From an uncultured Eubacteriales bacterium (GTDB lineage Bacteria > Bacillota > Clostridia > Lachnospirales > Lachnospiraceae), in assembly GCA_900315425.1 (NCBI GenBank), contig OMZA01000011.1, positions 1 to 60,139 on the forward strand: 60,139 bases of DNA, read 5' to 3'. Numbering within the stretch: the stretch's first letter is position 1; each line of letters opens with the position of its first letter. The translations under genes and the position numbers were made by a program. The notes beneath the pieces are model-generated. The model was not told the origin of the DNA. It was given only the letters and a program-made list of their open reading frames with translations, and searched no databases. This document shows, one piece after another, positions 29,126 through 37,724 of this stretch.

Positions 29126-29159
29126 TAAAAAACCCTCTGTCAAAACCTTGACAGAGGGT
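29126..29159 (-). terminator. Attenuator hairpin in the rplJ leader
   Basis: An 11-bp perfect GC-rich stem (29149-29159 with 29132-29142) followed on the minus strand by TTTTTTAT, 51 nt before the rplJ start. Placed inside the leader, it is expected to act as a conditional terminator tied to L10 (or L10-L12) binding upstream. Confidence 0.85.
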
Positions 29160-29263
29160 AATAATTCAAAATTCATTAATGATAAATCATTAAGTATTCT
29201 AAATTCCTAGGCTGGCATATTTAAGCACTTACGTGCACCTGCTGTCTTCGGTCTTTAAGCACA
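29160..29263 (-). promoter_or_regulatory. L10 leader (ribosomal protein autoregulation)
   Basis: The minus strand between the promoter and the attenuator contains GACCGAAGACAGCAGGTGCA ... CTTAAATATGCCAGCCTAGG, the conserved core of the Firmicutes L10 leader. It mimics the L10-binding site on 23S rRNA. Excess L10 is expected to bind and favour the attenuator at 29126-29159. Recognised from memory of the family, not by a covariance search. Confidence 0.8.
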
Positions 29264-29269
29264 ATGTGC

Positions 29270-29298
29270 ATATTAACACATTTGGAATATATTGTCAA
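29270..29298 (-). promoter_or_regulatory. Promoter of rplJ-rplL
   Basis: Minus-strand TTGACA, 17-nt spacer, TAATAT. The start would be near 29263, just ahead of the L10 leader core. It lies in the rplA-rplJ gap. Confidence 0.82.
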
Positions 29299-29306
29299 TC
29301 AATAAA

Positions 29307-30002
29307 TTATTCTGTAACACTGTTAGGATTAATCTTAACACCAGGTCCCATTGTTGATGTAAGAGTGATGCTCTTAAGATATGTTCCCTTTAATGTTGCA
29401 GGCTTAGCTTTGTTGATTGCACCTATAAGCGTCTGGAAGTTGTCCGTTAATTGTTCTTCACTAAATGAAGCTTTTCCAATTGGCACATGGATAATATTTG
29501 TTTTATCAAGTCTGTACTCGATTTTACCTGCTTTAATATCTGCGATAGCCTTTGTAACATCCATAGTAACTGTTCCAGCTTTTGGATTAGGCATTAAGCC
29601 CTTAGGTCCGAGAACTTTACCTAAACGTCCTACAACACCCATCATATCTGGTGTAGCAACAACTACATCAAAATCTAACCATCCATCTTTCTGGATCTTT
29701 GGAATAAGTTCGTCAGCTCCTACGAAATCTGCTCCTGCTGCCTGAGCTTCATCAGCCTTAGCACCCTTAGCAAATACGAGAACCTTAACTTCCTTACCTG
29801 TTCCGTGTGGAAGTACAACTGCACCTCTAATCTGCTGATCAGCGTGACGTCCATCACAACCTGTTCTAATATGTAACTCAATAGTCTCATCAAATTTAGC
29901 TTTTGCATTATTCTTTACTATAGAAACTGCATCAGCTGTATTGTAAAGAGTAGTTTTATCATATGATTTTGCTGAATTTGTATAATTCTTTCCGTGTTTC
30001 AT
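29307..30002 (-). CDS. rplA: Ribosomal protein L1
   Basis: 231 aa. Binds 23S rRNA helices 76-78 (the L1 stalk) and represses its own mRNA. Family motifs: [20 protein letters not shown]-like [31 protein letters not shown] region ([10 protein letters not shown] is diagnostic). Start preceded by AGGAGG. A 27-nt copy of the L1 rRNA site lies directly before the ribosome binding site (30016-30042). Confidence 0.97.
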   Translation of the reverse strand: MKHGKNYTNSAKSYDKTTLYNTADAVSIVKNNAKAKFDETIELHIRTGCDGRHADQQIRGAVVLPHGTGKEVKVLVFAKGAKADEAQAAGADFVGADELIPKIQKDGWLDFDVVVATPDMMGVVGRLGKVLGPKGLMPNPKAGTVTMDVTKAIADIKAGKIEYRLDKTNIIHVPIGKASFSEEQLTDNFQTLIGAINKAKPATLKGTYLKSITLTSTMGPGVKINPNSVTE

Positions 30003-30015
30003 TATAAACCTCCTA

Positions 30016-30042
30016 GTGGTATTAGCGGAAGACTCCTCCCAC
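30016..30042 (-). promoter_or_regulatory. L1-binding rRNA mimic before rplA
   Basis: Minus strand GTGGGAGGA, TCTTCCG, TAATACCAC. The same elements occur before rplK and match the L1 site of 23S rRNA (GGUGGGAGG ... AAUACCACC). It sits 2 nt from the AGGAGG of rplA, so bound L1 could block translation start. The match is read by eye; L1 binding is inferred. Confidence 0.7.
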
Positions 30043-30058
30043 TTTATTATTCAATGTA

Positions 30059-30484
30059 TTATTCTTCAACAGTTACGCCCATGCTTCTAGCTGTACCAGC
30101 TATCATGCTCATAGCTGATTCAAGGTTAGCTGCGTTAAGGTCAGGCATCTTTGTTTCTGCAATTTTCTGGATATCAGCTTTTGATATCTTAGCAACTTTT
30201 GTTTTATTAGGAACACCTGATCCACTCTTGATATTACAAGCTTTCTTAATAAGTAAAGCTGCTGGTGGTGTCTTTGTAATAAAACTGAAACTTCTGTCTG
30301 AATAAACTGTAATAACTACAGGAATGATCATTCCAGCCTGATCTGCTGTCTTAGCATTGAACTCTTTTGTAAATGCACCGATATTTACACCGTGCTGTCC
30401 AAGAGCTGGACCAACTGGTGGTGCTGGTGTTGCCTTACCAGCTTCAATCTGTAATTTAATGTAACCTTCTACTTTCTTAGCCAT
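30059..30484 (-). CDS. rplK: Ribosomal protein L11
   Basis: 141 aa. Binds the GTPase-associated centre of 23S rRNA. Family motifs: [25 protein letters not shown] at the N-terminus and GTARSMGV near the C-terminus. AGGAGGTG ribosome site. First gene of the rplK-rplA pair, with an L1-site mimic just upstream. Confidence 0.97.
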   Translation of the reverse strand: MAKKVEGYIKLQIEAGKATPAPPVGPALGQHGVNIGAFTKEFNAKTADQAGMIIPVVITVYSDRSFSFITKTPPAALLIKKACNIKSGSGVPNKTKVAKISKADIQKIAETKMPDLNAANLESAMSMIAGTARSMGVTVEE

Positions 30485-30503
30485 TATGGCACCTCCTAAA
30501 ATT

Positions 30504-30534
30504 GTGGTATTATCGGAAGAAAATATCCTCCCAC
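30504..30534 (-). promoter_or_regulatory. L1-binding rRNA mimic before rplK
   Basis: Minus strand GTGGGAGGA, TATTT, TCTTCCG, ATAATACCAC. GGAGGA pairs with TCTTCC (one wobble) and GTG with CAC around an asymmetric TAATAC loop, which copies the L1 site of 23S rRNA helices 76-77. It lies 7 nt before the rplK ribosome site. Together with the copy before rplA it suggests L1 represses both genes. Confidence 0.72.
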
Positions 30535-30549
30535 CTTAAACCCAACGGT

Positions 30550-31068
30550 TTAATCCATCTTTTTAACGTCTGTGAAACTTATCTCAACCGGTGTTTCACG
30601 ACCGAACATGTCAACATTTATAGTAACAACCTGCTTATGTTCATCAACACGTTTGATTACTCCAACGGTCTTTTCCCATACACCACTTGTAACTACAACT
30701 GTATCGCCTTCTGCAAAATCAACAACGACCTTGTCACTCTTGATTCCCAATGGTCTCATTTCATCTTCTGACAAAGGAACAGGCTTAGATCCTGGTCCCA
30801 CAAAACCTGTAACACCTCTGGTATTTCTTACAATATACCAGGTGTCATCATTCATTATCATCTTGATAAGTACATAACCTGGAAACAATTTTCTAGATAC
30901 CTGTTTCTTTGCGCCGTTCTTCACTTCAACGACATCTTCCATAGGTACCTGTACCTCCAGAATCTGATCCTGAAGATTTCTGTTTTCAATTGTCTGCTCA
31001 ATATTAGCTTTTACCTTATTCTCATATCCGGAATAAGTATGAACTACATACCATTCTGCTTCTGACAT
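30550..31068 (-). CDS. nusG: Transcription elongation/antitermination factor NusG
   Basis: 172 aa. N-terminal NGN domain (WYVVHTYSGYENKVK, FPGYVLIKM) that binds the polymerase clamp, and a C-terminal KOW domain (EGDTVVVTSGVWEKTVGVI). Follows secE by 16 nt in the standard secE-nusG-rplK-rplA order. Confidence 0.97.
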   Translation of the reverse strand: MSEAEWYVVHTYSGYENKVKANIEQTIENRNLQDQILEVQVPMEDVVEVKNGAKKQVSRKLFPGYVLIKMIMNDDTWYIVRNTRGVTGFVGPGSKPVPLSEDEMRPLGIKSDKVVVDFAEGDTVVVTSGVWEKTVGVIKRVDEHKQVVTINVDMFGRETPVEISFTDVKKMD

Positions 31069-31084
31069 TTATTCACCTATCTTT

Positions 31085-31291
31085 CTACACAATAATACTA
31101 AGGCCTAACTGAATCAACATATCAACGATTTTGATTATTACGCCTAGTACTATAGAAACAACTAATACAGCAGTTGTCTGCTTGGTTAAAGTCATCTTAT
31201 CAGGCCAGATAATTTTCTTAAATTCAGCTGCGACGCCTTTGAAAAAGCCCTGCTTTTTAGCCTGAGCTTTCTTTTCATCTTTAGCTCCCAT
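31085..31291 (-). CDS. secE: Preprotein translocase subunit SecE
   Basis: 68 aa, typical short Gram-positive form. A charged N-terminus, the conserved cytoplasmic helix with EFKKIIWPDK, and one membrane helix at the C-terminus. Stabilises SecY in the translocon. Confidence 0.95.
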   Translation of the reverse strand: MGAKDEKKAQAKKQGFFKGVAAEFKKIIWPDKMTLTKQTTAVLVVSIVLGVIIKIVDMLIQLGLSIIV

Positions 31292-31317
31292 ACCTACCTC
31301 TTTCCATCTAAGTTAGA

Positions 31318-31467
31318 CTATTTTGTTTCTTTGTGTAATGTGTGACTCTTACAGAATCTGCAGTACTTCTTTGTTTCCATTCTGTCAGGGTGATTCTTTT
31401 TGTCTTTTGTAATAAAGTAATTACGCTGTTTACACTCTGTACATGCCAATGTTATCTTAACGCGCAC
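31318..31467 (-). CDS. rpmG: Ribosomal protein L33
   Basis: 49 aa, from a GTG start ([17 protein letters not shown]) to a TAG. Carries the two Cys pairs CTEC and CRFC, so it is the zinc-binding (C+) form. Ribosome site GGAGGTGG 6 nt upstream. First gene of the rpmG-secE-nusG transcript. Confidence 0.95.
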   Translation of the reverse strand: MRVKITLACTECKQRNYFITKDKKNHPDRMETKKYCRFCKSHTLHKETK

Positions 31468-31573
31468 AACAATCCACCTCCACTTAATTTCAATTTTCTA
31501 GCTTTCTTTTTTATATTTTTTTGAAGTATACGAAAAAAAAGCAAAAAAAAAAGACTTCTTCCATCGCCACACT

Positions 31574-31602
31574 AATATAGCATAGCGATGAAATTACGTC
31601 AA
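31574..31602 (-). promoter_or_regulatory. Promoter of rpmG-secE-nusG
   Basis: Minus-strand TTGACG, 17-nt spacer, TATATT, about 100 nt before rpmG. It lies directly after the stop of the upstream membrane protein gene (31607). The leader between contains long A/T runs. Confidence 0.78.
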
Positions 31603-31606
31603 GTTT

Positions 31607-33190
31607 TTATTTATCTTCTAGAAAATCCAAGTCAATACTCTTTACATTTTCTATCTCTTCATTTATTAAAACATCAATTGTTTTCATCCCCAGAAGCTCA
31701 ACAGGTGCCTTATCATCAGTAAGTATATGTTTGCTTCTTTTGTATTCCTTAAGATTGGAAGAAACTTTTCTTGCCATTTTTCTAAGATAGTTATTATCTA
31801 TCTCTGAAAAGTTTTCTCTCCACTTTGTACTATCAGCTTTATCATTAAAGGCAAACACTTCTCGATTACAAGAATCTTCTACATCTATAGAAAAGCATTT
31901 ATCAAATACATTATCAATGCTTCCAATAAGATAGTCATTTATATCACCAGGAGTTTTAGTGTACATATTTAAATTAACAACCATTACTCCATTTTCCTTA
32001 AGATGACTTTTCACCATTTCAAAGAATTCCACCGTAGACATTTGAAATGGAATCGTTATGTCCTGATAAGCATCCACCATTATTACGTCGTATTTTTTAT
32101 CATCCACATTAAGATATGCTCTGCCATCATATTCGTATACCTTAATCTCTTCTTCCAAATCGAAATATTCTCTTGATATATCTTTTATTTTATTATCAAT
32201 TTCCACTCCTGTGATATTTGCTTTTGGATAGTATTTATAACATTGAGTGGCAAAGGTTCCTGTTCCCATACCCAATACAAGTATATCTCCCTCATCCTCT
32301 GAATTCACCATTCCACTCATTAAAGGAGCAACCGAAGCATAGTCATAATACATATCTGTAAGTTCATCATTCTTCATTTTAACTGACTGCACTCCAAACA
32401 ACACATTTGTGGACAAAGTTATGCTTTCATCATCTTCTTTAACCAACAAGTAGTTGTACACAGACTCATCTTCTAATACAATTCCTTTTTCCCAAAAGGC
32501 AAACCCCAGGGTATTACCTGCAATCACAAAAATTATAAATATAATCCCCGAAGCTACAACTAGTCCAATCTTTCTTTTAGAGCTTACAAAATAAATAATC
32601 CCTATTAAAAGGATGATGCCGGAAAAGATGTGAAATGTTACTGCTGTTCCAACTGCCGGTATAGTTACAAAGGTCGGAAGAAATGTTCCTATAATACTTC
32701 CCGTTGTATTAAATGCCCCTAAATTACCGGCTACCCTTCCACTTTCTTCAAGATTCTTTGTAGAATATTTTATAAGAGATGGGGTAACCGTTCCTAATAA
32801 AAATAATGGAAATACAAATATTATCATACATACTAGGAAGGCAGCTGTTATAAGAAAGTTGGTACTTACTGTTTTTACTAACAGTAATGAAATCCCTATA
32901 ATTACAAATTTTCCCAGAAATGGAATTGCTACTATCCAAAGTGCTGCAATTATTAGCCTTTTATATAATTTATCCGGATTATCATCTTTATCTGCCCATC
33001 TTCCTCCTACGGCATTCCCCATAGCCATGGCAATCATAATGGTTCCAATGATTATAGTCCATACAATCTGAGAGGAACTAAAATATGGAGCTAAGAGTCT
33101 GCTAGCCCCTAATTCTACAGCCATTACGGACATCCCTGCAAAGAATTCAGTGGCATATAAATATGTTTTTTTTATTAATATTTTATTCAT
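31607..33190 (-). CDS. Membrane-bound spermidine-synthase-like protein
   Basis: 527 aa. The N-terminal half (about 10-225) has six or seven membrane helices with the GASRLLAPYFSSS motif of fused MFS/spermidine-synthase proteins. The C-terminal half (about 295-480) is a Rossmann aminopropyl/methyltransferase-like fold: ILVLGMGTGTFATQCYKYYP, GVEIDNKI, YDGRAYLN, YDVIMVDAY. The substrate is unknown; the family is often only called spermidine synthase-like. No speD or speE partner is nearby. Stop lies 5 nt before the rpmG promoter. Confidence 0.8.
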   Translation of the reverse strand: MNKILIKKTYLYATEFFAGMSVMAVELGASRLLAPYFSSSQIVWTIIIGTIMIAMAMGNAVGGRWADKDDNPDKLYKRLIIAALWIVAIPFLGKFVIIGISLLLVKTVSTNFLITAAFLVCMIIFVFPLFLLGTVTPSLIKYSTKNLEESGRVAGNLGAFNTTGSIIGTFLPTFVTIPAVGTAVTFHIFSGIILLIGIIYFVSSKRKIGLVVASGIIFIIFVIAGNTLGFAFWEKGIVLEDESVYNYLLVKEDDESITLSTNVLFGVQSVKMKNDELTDMYYDYASVAPLMSGMVNSEDEGDILVLGMGTGTFATQCYKYYPKANITGVEIDNKIKDISREYFDLEEEIKVYEYDGRAYLNVDDKKYDVIMVDAYQDITIPFQMSTVEFFEMVKSHLKENGVMVVNLNMYTKTPGDINDYLIGSIDNVFDKCFSIDVEDSCNREVFAFNDKADSTKWRENFSEIDNNYLRKMARKVSSNLKEYKRSKHILTDDKAPVELLGMKTIDVLINEEIENVKSIDLDFLEDK

Positions 33191-33239
33191 ATTTTGTAGT
33201 CCTTTTTTAACAGTTTTTTAATTGCTTATATGTCTTTAT

Positions 33240-33556
33240 TACTATATAATTAAACTATGGTGGAGAGGCGGATCACTGTATGTATCTAGGCGCTTCAGCA
33301 ACATTTTTTAACAGGCGTACGACTGATTAAACTTTGTTAGCTCGCCGTTTTGTCTGCGGCCTTATTTGACCATATGGAAAGAGTGAAGCCATATGTGTCC
33401 GAAGTATTTCAATATCAGTGCATTCACCTTTATATAGAATATAAATATATTGGAACTTGTAGATAACGTATAGTTTGAAACATTGAGGTATTTATTTATT
33501 GTTAACTAGTTAATCCCGCAGGCCTTTAAATACTACCGTTTTCCAGCTTCTCCCAT
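33240..33556 (-). ncRNA. Probable structured RNA downstream of comFC (raiA-motif candidate)
   Basis: The 371-nt gap between comFC and the spermidine-synthase-like gene has no credible ORF but is richer in GC and paired segments than other gaps. On the minus strand: CATATGG/CCATATG hairpin; CTGCGG near 33520 pairs with CCGCAG near 33357; GGAGA near 33553 pairs with TCTCC near 33264; TTAACA with TGTTAA. The raiA-motif RNA is a large Firmicutes RNA found characteristically beside comFC, which fits the place and size. Identity is inferred from context; no covariance search was possible, and no raiA/hpf gene follows here. Strand assumed the same as comFC. Confidence 0.55.
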
Positions 33557-33561
33557 TTAAA

Positions 33562-34269
33562 TTAATATCCGTTGCCAATGGTCAACGTGATAAAATATAT
33601 TTCTTTACATCCGGCCTTTAATAAGACCTTGCTACACTCATCTATTGTAGCGCCGGTTGTATATATATCATCTACTAGGATTACAGACTCTGGTAGATTT
33701 TTTATTTTATCCTTAGGAACAAAGAATGCATTTTTAAGATTCTTTTTTCTATCCTTATCGTTAAGTTCCTTTTGTGGTTTTGTATTTTTACTCCTCTTTA
33801 ATAAGGAATTACAATACGGTATTCCTAACTCCTTACCTAGTTTTTTAGCTATCAATTCCGCCTGATTATATCCACGTTTTCTTTTTCTAAGAAAATGTAG
33901 TGGAATAGGAATCAATACCTGGGCATTCCAGCTCTTAACCTCTTTACTATGGTATTTACAAAATTCCTCCACGTAATAATCTATGTATTCTCTTTTGTTA
34001 TTATATTTAATTTTATACAAAGATTTTGCCACCAAACCATTGTGTTCCATTAATGCTATGCCTGATATAAAATTATGTTTTTTATTTTGACAGTCATAGC
34101 AATATTCACTCACTTCATTATCCAAAGGTTTACTACATTTCATACACCTTGGTTCTTTGATTATGGTTATTTTATTTTTACAATTATCGCATATTTTTTC
34201 TTTGTTAAATTTTAAAACGCCATCGCATATAGGACAGCGTCTTGGAAAAACAACCCCTATTAAATCCAT
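33562..34269 (-). CDS. comFC: ComFC-type phosphoribosyltransferase-like protein
   Basis: 235 aa. N-terminal zinc ribbons (CPICDG, CDNC, CMKCSKPL, CYDC), PIPLHFLRKRKRGYNQAELIAK, and the phosphoribosyltransferase PRPP-binding motif VILVDDIYTTGAT. The ComF family takes part in DNA uptake during competence. Follows recD2 by 6 nt in the mreB-recD2-comFC operon. No other competence gene is in the window. Confidence 0.92.
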   Translation of the reverse strand: MDLIGVVFPRRCPICDGVLKFNKEKICDNCKNKITIIKEPRCMKCSKPLDNEVSEYCYDCQNKKHNFISGIALMEHNGLVAKSLYKIKYNNKREYIDYYVEEFCKYHSKEVKSWNAQVLIPIPLHFLRKRKRGYNQAELIAKKLGKELGIPYCNSLLKRSKNTKPQKELNDKDRKKNLKNAFFVPKDKIKNLPESVILVDDIYTTGATIDECSKVLLKAGCKEIYFITLTIGNGY

Positions 34270-34275
34270 TCCCTT

Positions 34276-36504
34276 TTATATATTACTCTCCTGTTTCATT
34301 TCTTTTATTCTGTATTTCAAGCCAGAATGCCTTATCTGCTGGCTATCATTATTTACCATTGTATAGAAAATAGAAGGATCTCCTACCATACATACACATT
34401 TTTTAGCCCTGGTTACAGCAGTGTACAAAAGGTTCCTGTTAAGCAACATTCTTGGACCGGTAAACATCGGAATAATTACTGCAGGATATTCACTTCCCTG
34501 AGATTTGTGGATAGTAACAGCATAGGCGAGTTCTAACTCCTCTAACTGCTTAAAAGTATAAGTTACTATTTTCTTTTCTTCGAATTCCACTTCCACATAT
34601 TCTGTATAGGAATTGATAGTGTTAATTTTCCCCACATCTCCGTTAAATACACCTTTTCCACTTTCAATGGCTATTCCATATTTACCCTGAATCTCCCACT
34701 CCATTTGGTAATCATTTTTAATTTGCATAACCTTATCCCCTTCTCTAAAGGTTATTTCGCCATATTTTACCTCGTGCTTTTCTTTTCCCGGTGGATTGAG
34801 TTTCATCTGAAGATAATTATTCAAACTCTCCACTCCTAAAGCTCCGATTCTTGTAGGAGTTAATACCTGTATATCACTTATGCTGGAATTTACATACTTT
34901 GGAAGTTTATCCTTAAGTAAAATCAGCACGGTATTTAAAATGTTATTATTATCGTTTCCCTTTATGAATAAAAAGTCCTTGCTCTTCTTGGCTAAATCGA
35001 CTTTCTCTCCCTTATTTATCTTATGGGCATCCATTACTATATCACTAGTAGCCGCCTGTCTAAAGATTTTATCCAATCTTACCACATTGAAACAGTCACT
35101 ATTTATTATATCTTTCAAAACATTTCCCGGTCCAACACTTGGAAGCTGATTAACATCTCCCACCAGGATAAGTCTGGTTCCTACGGAAATAGCTTTAAGA
35201 AGCGCATTCATTAAGAATATGTCTACCATAGACATTTCATCTATTATAATAAGGTCCGCTTCTAAGGGATTGTTCTGATTCCTTTCAAATCTTCCTGAAT
35301 CATCTTTATCTTCGGGATTCCCAACAACCTCTAACATTCTGTGAATGGTCTGGGCTTCGTAGCCTGTAGTCTCTGTCATTCTCTTTGCTGCTCTTCCTGT
35401 AGGTGCCGCAAGTCTTATTTCAAGTTTTTCACTTTCAAAGAATTTTATTATAGTTTTTATGGTGGTGGTTTTACCTGTTCCCGGTCCACCAGTTATTACT
35501 AAAAGACCATTTTTTATGGCCTCAATAACTGCTTCTTCCTGCTTTTCGTCAAGAATTACACCCTCTTTATCTTCAATAGCAGATAGCTTTCTTCTTATCT
35601 TTTTCTCATCTATGGAATCATGGATATTAAGCTCCATAAGTCGTCTTGCCACACCCAGTTCCGTATAATAATAATCTGTTTCATAGATGAATTTATTATC
35701 ATCTTTTTCCTTAACAATAATTCTCTTTTCCAAAGAAAGATCATCTAAATAATTGTTTAACTCTAAATCATCTATTCCTAACCATTTTATGGCTTCTTTT
35801 TCTAAGTCTTCGTATGGTAAATATACATTTCCCCCGGCTGCTGCTTCCTGTAAAGCATATACAATACCGCTTTTTATTCTAAAATCCGAATCACTGCTAA
35901 TGCCTGCTTTTCTGGCAATTTCATCTGCAATTTTAAAACCTACGCCCTTTATATCATCAGCAATTCTATAAGGATTTACTTTTATTACGTTATATATTTC
36001 CGGACCATAATAATTATATATCTTTACCGCCAACGTCATGGATATACCATAATTTCCTAAGAAAATCATGGCATCTCTCATATCCTTTTTTTCATTTATC
36101 TGACTGGCTATCTCAAGGGCTTTCTTTTTACTGATTCCCTTAATCTCTGCAAGTCTCTCAGGAGAATTCTCTATTATTTTAAAGGTCTCTCCCTTAAAAT
36201 GATTAACAATCTTAGTTGCCGTTGGAAGCTTTATTCCTTTAATGGCTCCTGAACCAAGATATCTTATAATAGCCATTTCATCCTGAGGTTGAACCATCTC
36301 ATATTCCGTAGTGCTAAGCTGTGTTCCATATATCTGATGATCTTTAAACTCTCCCTTGCACCTTATGTATTCGCCCTGTCCTATATAATGAAAAATGCCT
36401 ACAACGGTCACATCGGTTCCGCTATCGTTAACCGACATGACTGTGTAGCCATTTTCATCATTTCTAAATACTATTCGTTCTATGTATCCTTCAACTGTAT
36501 CCAT
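34276..36504 (-). CDS. recD2: RecD2-type ATP-dependent DNA helicase
   Basis: 742 aa. N-terminal OB-like and helix-hairpin-helix regions (1-190), then a SF1B helicase core: Walker A GGPGTGKTTT, Walker B DLIIIDEMSMV, GDVNQLPSVGPG, and motif VI region AYAVTIHKSQGSEYP ... YTAVTRAKK. RecBC-independent RecD of Firmicutes, a 5'-3' helicase in DNA repair. 8 nt after mreB. Confidence 0.94.
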   Translation of the reverse strand: MDTVEGYIERIVFRNDENGYTVMSVNDSGTDVTVVGIFHYIGQGEYIRCKGEFKDHQIYGTQLSTTEYEMVQPQDEMAIIRYLGSGAIKGIKLPTATKIVNHFKGETFKIIENSPERLAEIKGISKKKALEIASQINEKKDMRDAMIFLGNYGISMTLAVKIYNYYGPEIYNVIKVNPYRIADDIKGVGFKIADEIARKAGISSDSDFRIKSGIVYALQEAAAGGNVYLPYEDLEKEAIKWLGIDDLELNNYLDDLSLEKRIIVKEKDDNKFIYETDYYYTELGVARRLMELNIHDSIDEKKIRRKLSAIEDKEGVILDEKQEEAVIEAIKNGLLVITGGPGTGKTTTIKTIIKFFESEKLEIRLAAPTGRAAKRMTETTGYEAQTIHRMLEVVGNPEDKDDSGRFERNQNNPLEADLIIIDEMSMVDIFLMNALLKAISVGTRLILVGDVNQLPSVGPGNVLKDIINSDCFNVVRLDKIFRQAATSDIVMDAHKINKGEKVDLAKKSKDFLFIKGNDNNNILNTVLILLKDKLPKYVNSSISDIQVLTPTRIGALGVESLNNYLQMKLNPPGKEKHEVKYGEITFREGDKVMQIKNDYQMEWEIQGKYGIAIESGKGVFNGDVGKINTINSYTEYVEVEFEEKKIVTYTFKQLEELELAYAVTIHKSQGSEYPAVIIPMFTGPRMLLNRNLLYTAVTRAKKCVCMVGDPSIFYTMVNNDSQQIRHSGLKYRIKEMKQESNI

Positions 36505-36512
36505 TTACCCTC

Positions 36513-37505
36513 TTACTCTACTGGATCATCACTTAAGAATTCAATGAATTTTCCTGTTCCAATAGCAACTGCTGTCATCGGATCTTCAGCTGTCATTGTG
36601 TTGATACCAGTTTTCTCTTCAATAAGTTCCTCAAGTCCGTGTAATAAGCATCCACCACCTGTAAGCACAATACCTCTGTCAGCAATATCTGCTGCAAGTT
36701 CTGGTGGTGTCTTTTCAAGCACACTATGAACAGCCTCTACAATCTGAGATGTTGGCTCACGAAGAGCTTCCATAGTCTCTTCAGATGTAACTGTTACTGT
36801 TTTAGGAAGACCTGTTACAAGGTTTCTTCCTCTTATATCTAATGTTGTTGTCTCTGGTAATGTATATGCTGTACCAATGTTAATCTTTATTTCTTCAGCT
36901 GTTCTCTCTCCAATAAGAAGATTATGTTTCTTACGCATATATCTTACGATAGCTTCATCGAAATCATCTCCAGCTGTTTTAACTGAAGTGCTTACAACAG
37001 TACCTCCAAGAGAAATAACTGCGATATCTGTTGTACCACCACCTATATCAACGATCATGTTTCCACATGGTCTTGTAATATCAATTCCTGCACCAATAGC
37101 TGCTGCAATTGGCTCTTCAATAATAGCAACTTCTCTTGCTCCTGCCTGAATAGTTGCATCTTCAACTGCTTTCTTCTCAACCTCTGTAGCTGCACTTGGT
37201 ACACATACACTAATTCTAGGTTTCTTGAAGGTTCTCTTTCCAATAGCCTTCTGAATAAAATGCTTAAGCATTTTCTCTGTAACTGAATAATCTGAAATAA
37301 CACCCTGTCTAAGTGGTCTTACAGCCACAATATTTCCAGGAGTTCTTCCTATCATAAGTCTTGCTTCCTCGCCAATGGCTTTGATTTTATTAGTGTCTCT
37401 ATCAAAAGCAACAACTGAAGGCTCTTTTAAAACAACGCCTTTACCTTTTATATACACAAGAATGCTTGCGGTTCCCAAATCGATACCGATATCTGTAGAT
37501 AACAT
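36513..37505 (-). CDS. mreB: Rod shape-determining actin-like protein MreB
   Basis: 330 aa. Actin-fold ATPase with IGIDLGTASILVYIKGKG, PSAATEVEKKAVEDA, VDIGGGTTDIAVISLGG and VLTGGGCLLHGL. Forms membrane-bound filaments that direct cell-wall elongation. No mreC or mreD follow, so it is a stand-alone paralogue of the MreB/Mbl/MreBH type. Ribosome site AAGGAG. First gene of an operon with recD2 and comFC. Confidence 0.95.
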   Translation of the reverse strand: MLSTDIGIDLGTASILVYIKGKGVVLKEPSVVAFDRDTNKIKAIGEEARLMIGRTPGNIVAVRPLRQGVISDYSVTEKMLKHFIQKAIGKRTFKKPRISVCVPSAATEVEKKAVEDATIQAGAREVAIIEEPIAAAIGAGIDITRPCGNMIVDIGGGTTDIAVISLGGTVVSTSVKTAGDDFDEAIVRYMRKKHNLLIGERTAEEIKINIGTAYTLPETTTLDIRGRNLVTGLPKTVTVTSEETMEALREPTSQIVEAVHSVLEKTPPELAADIADRGIVLTGGGCLLHGLEELIEEKTGINTMTAEDPMTAVAIGTGKFIEFLSDDPVE

Positions 37506-37582
37506 GTGAATCTCCTTCCAACAATTTAAACTTATATTTATATGTTAATTATGTAAAAATCTTTTTGTACTTTCAAGGTATA

Positions 37583-37611
37583 ATAATATGAAAGAAAATG
37601 AAATATGTCAA
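37583..37611 (-). promoter_or_regulatory. Promoter of mreB-recD2-comFC
   Basis: Minus-strand TTGACA, 17-nt spacer, TATTAT, about 80 nt before mreB. Confidence 0.82.
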
Positions 37612-37724
37612 TCAAAAAAATATAACACTTCTTTTTTTATAATAAATTTCATGATATAATTTTCTCATGTTGTGTGTCATAGGTGACCATGGCAAATTTT
37701 TTCAAAGGAGACCTTAAAATTATT

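Noticed and set aside
37506-37724. T-box or trp leader before trpB2
   Set aside because: No specifier hairpin, no TGG-rich leader peptide, and no antiterminator bulge sequence could be found; only AT-rich promoter-like sequence is present.
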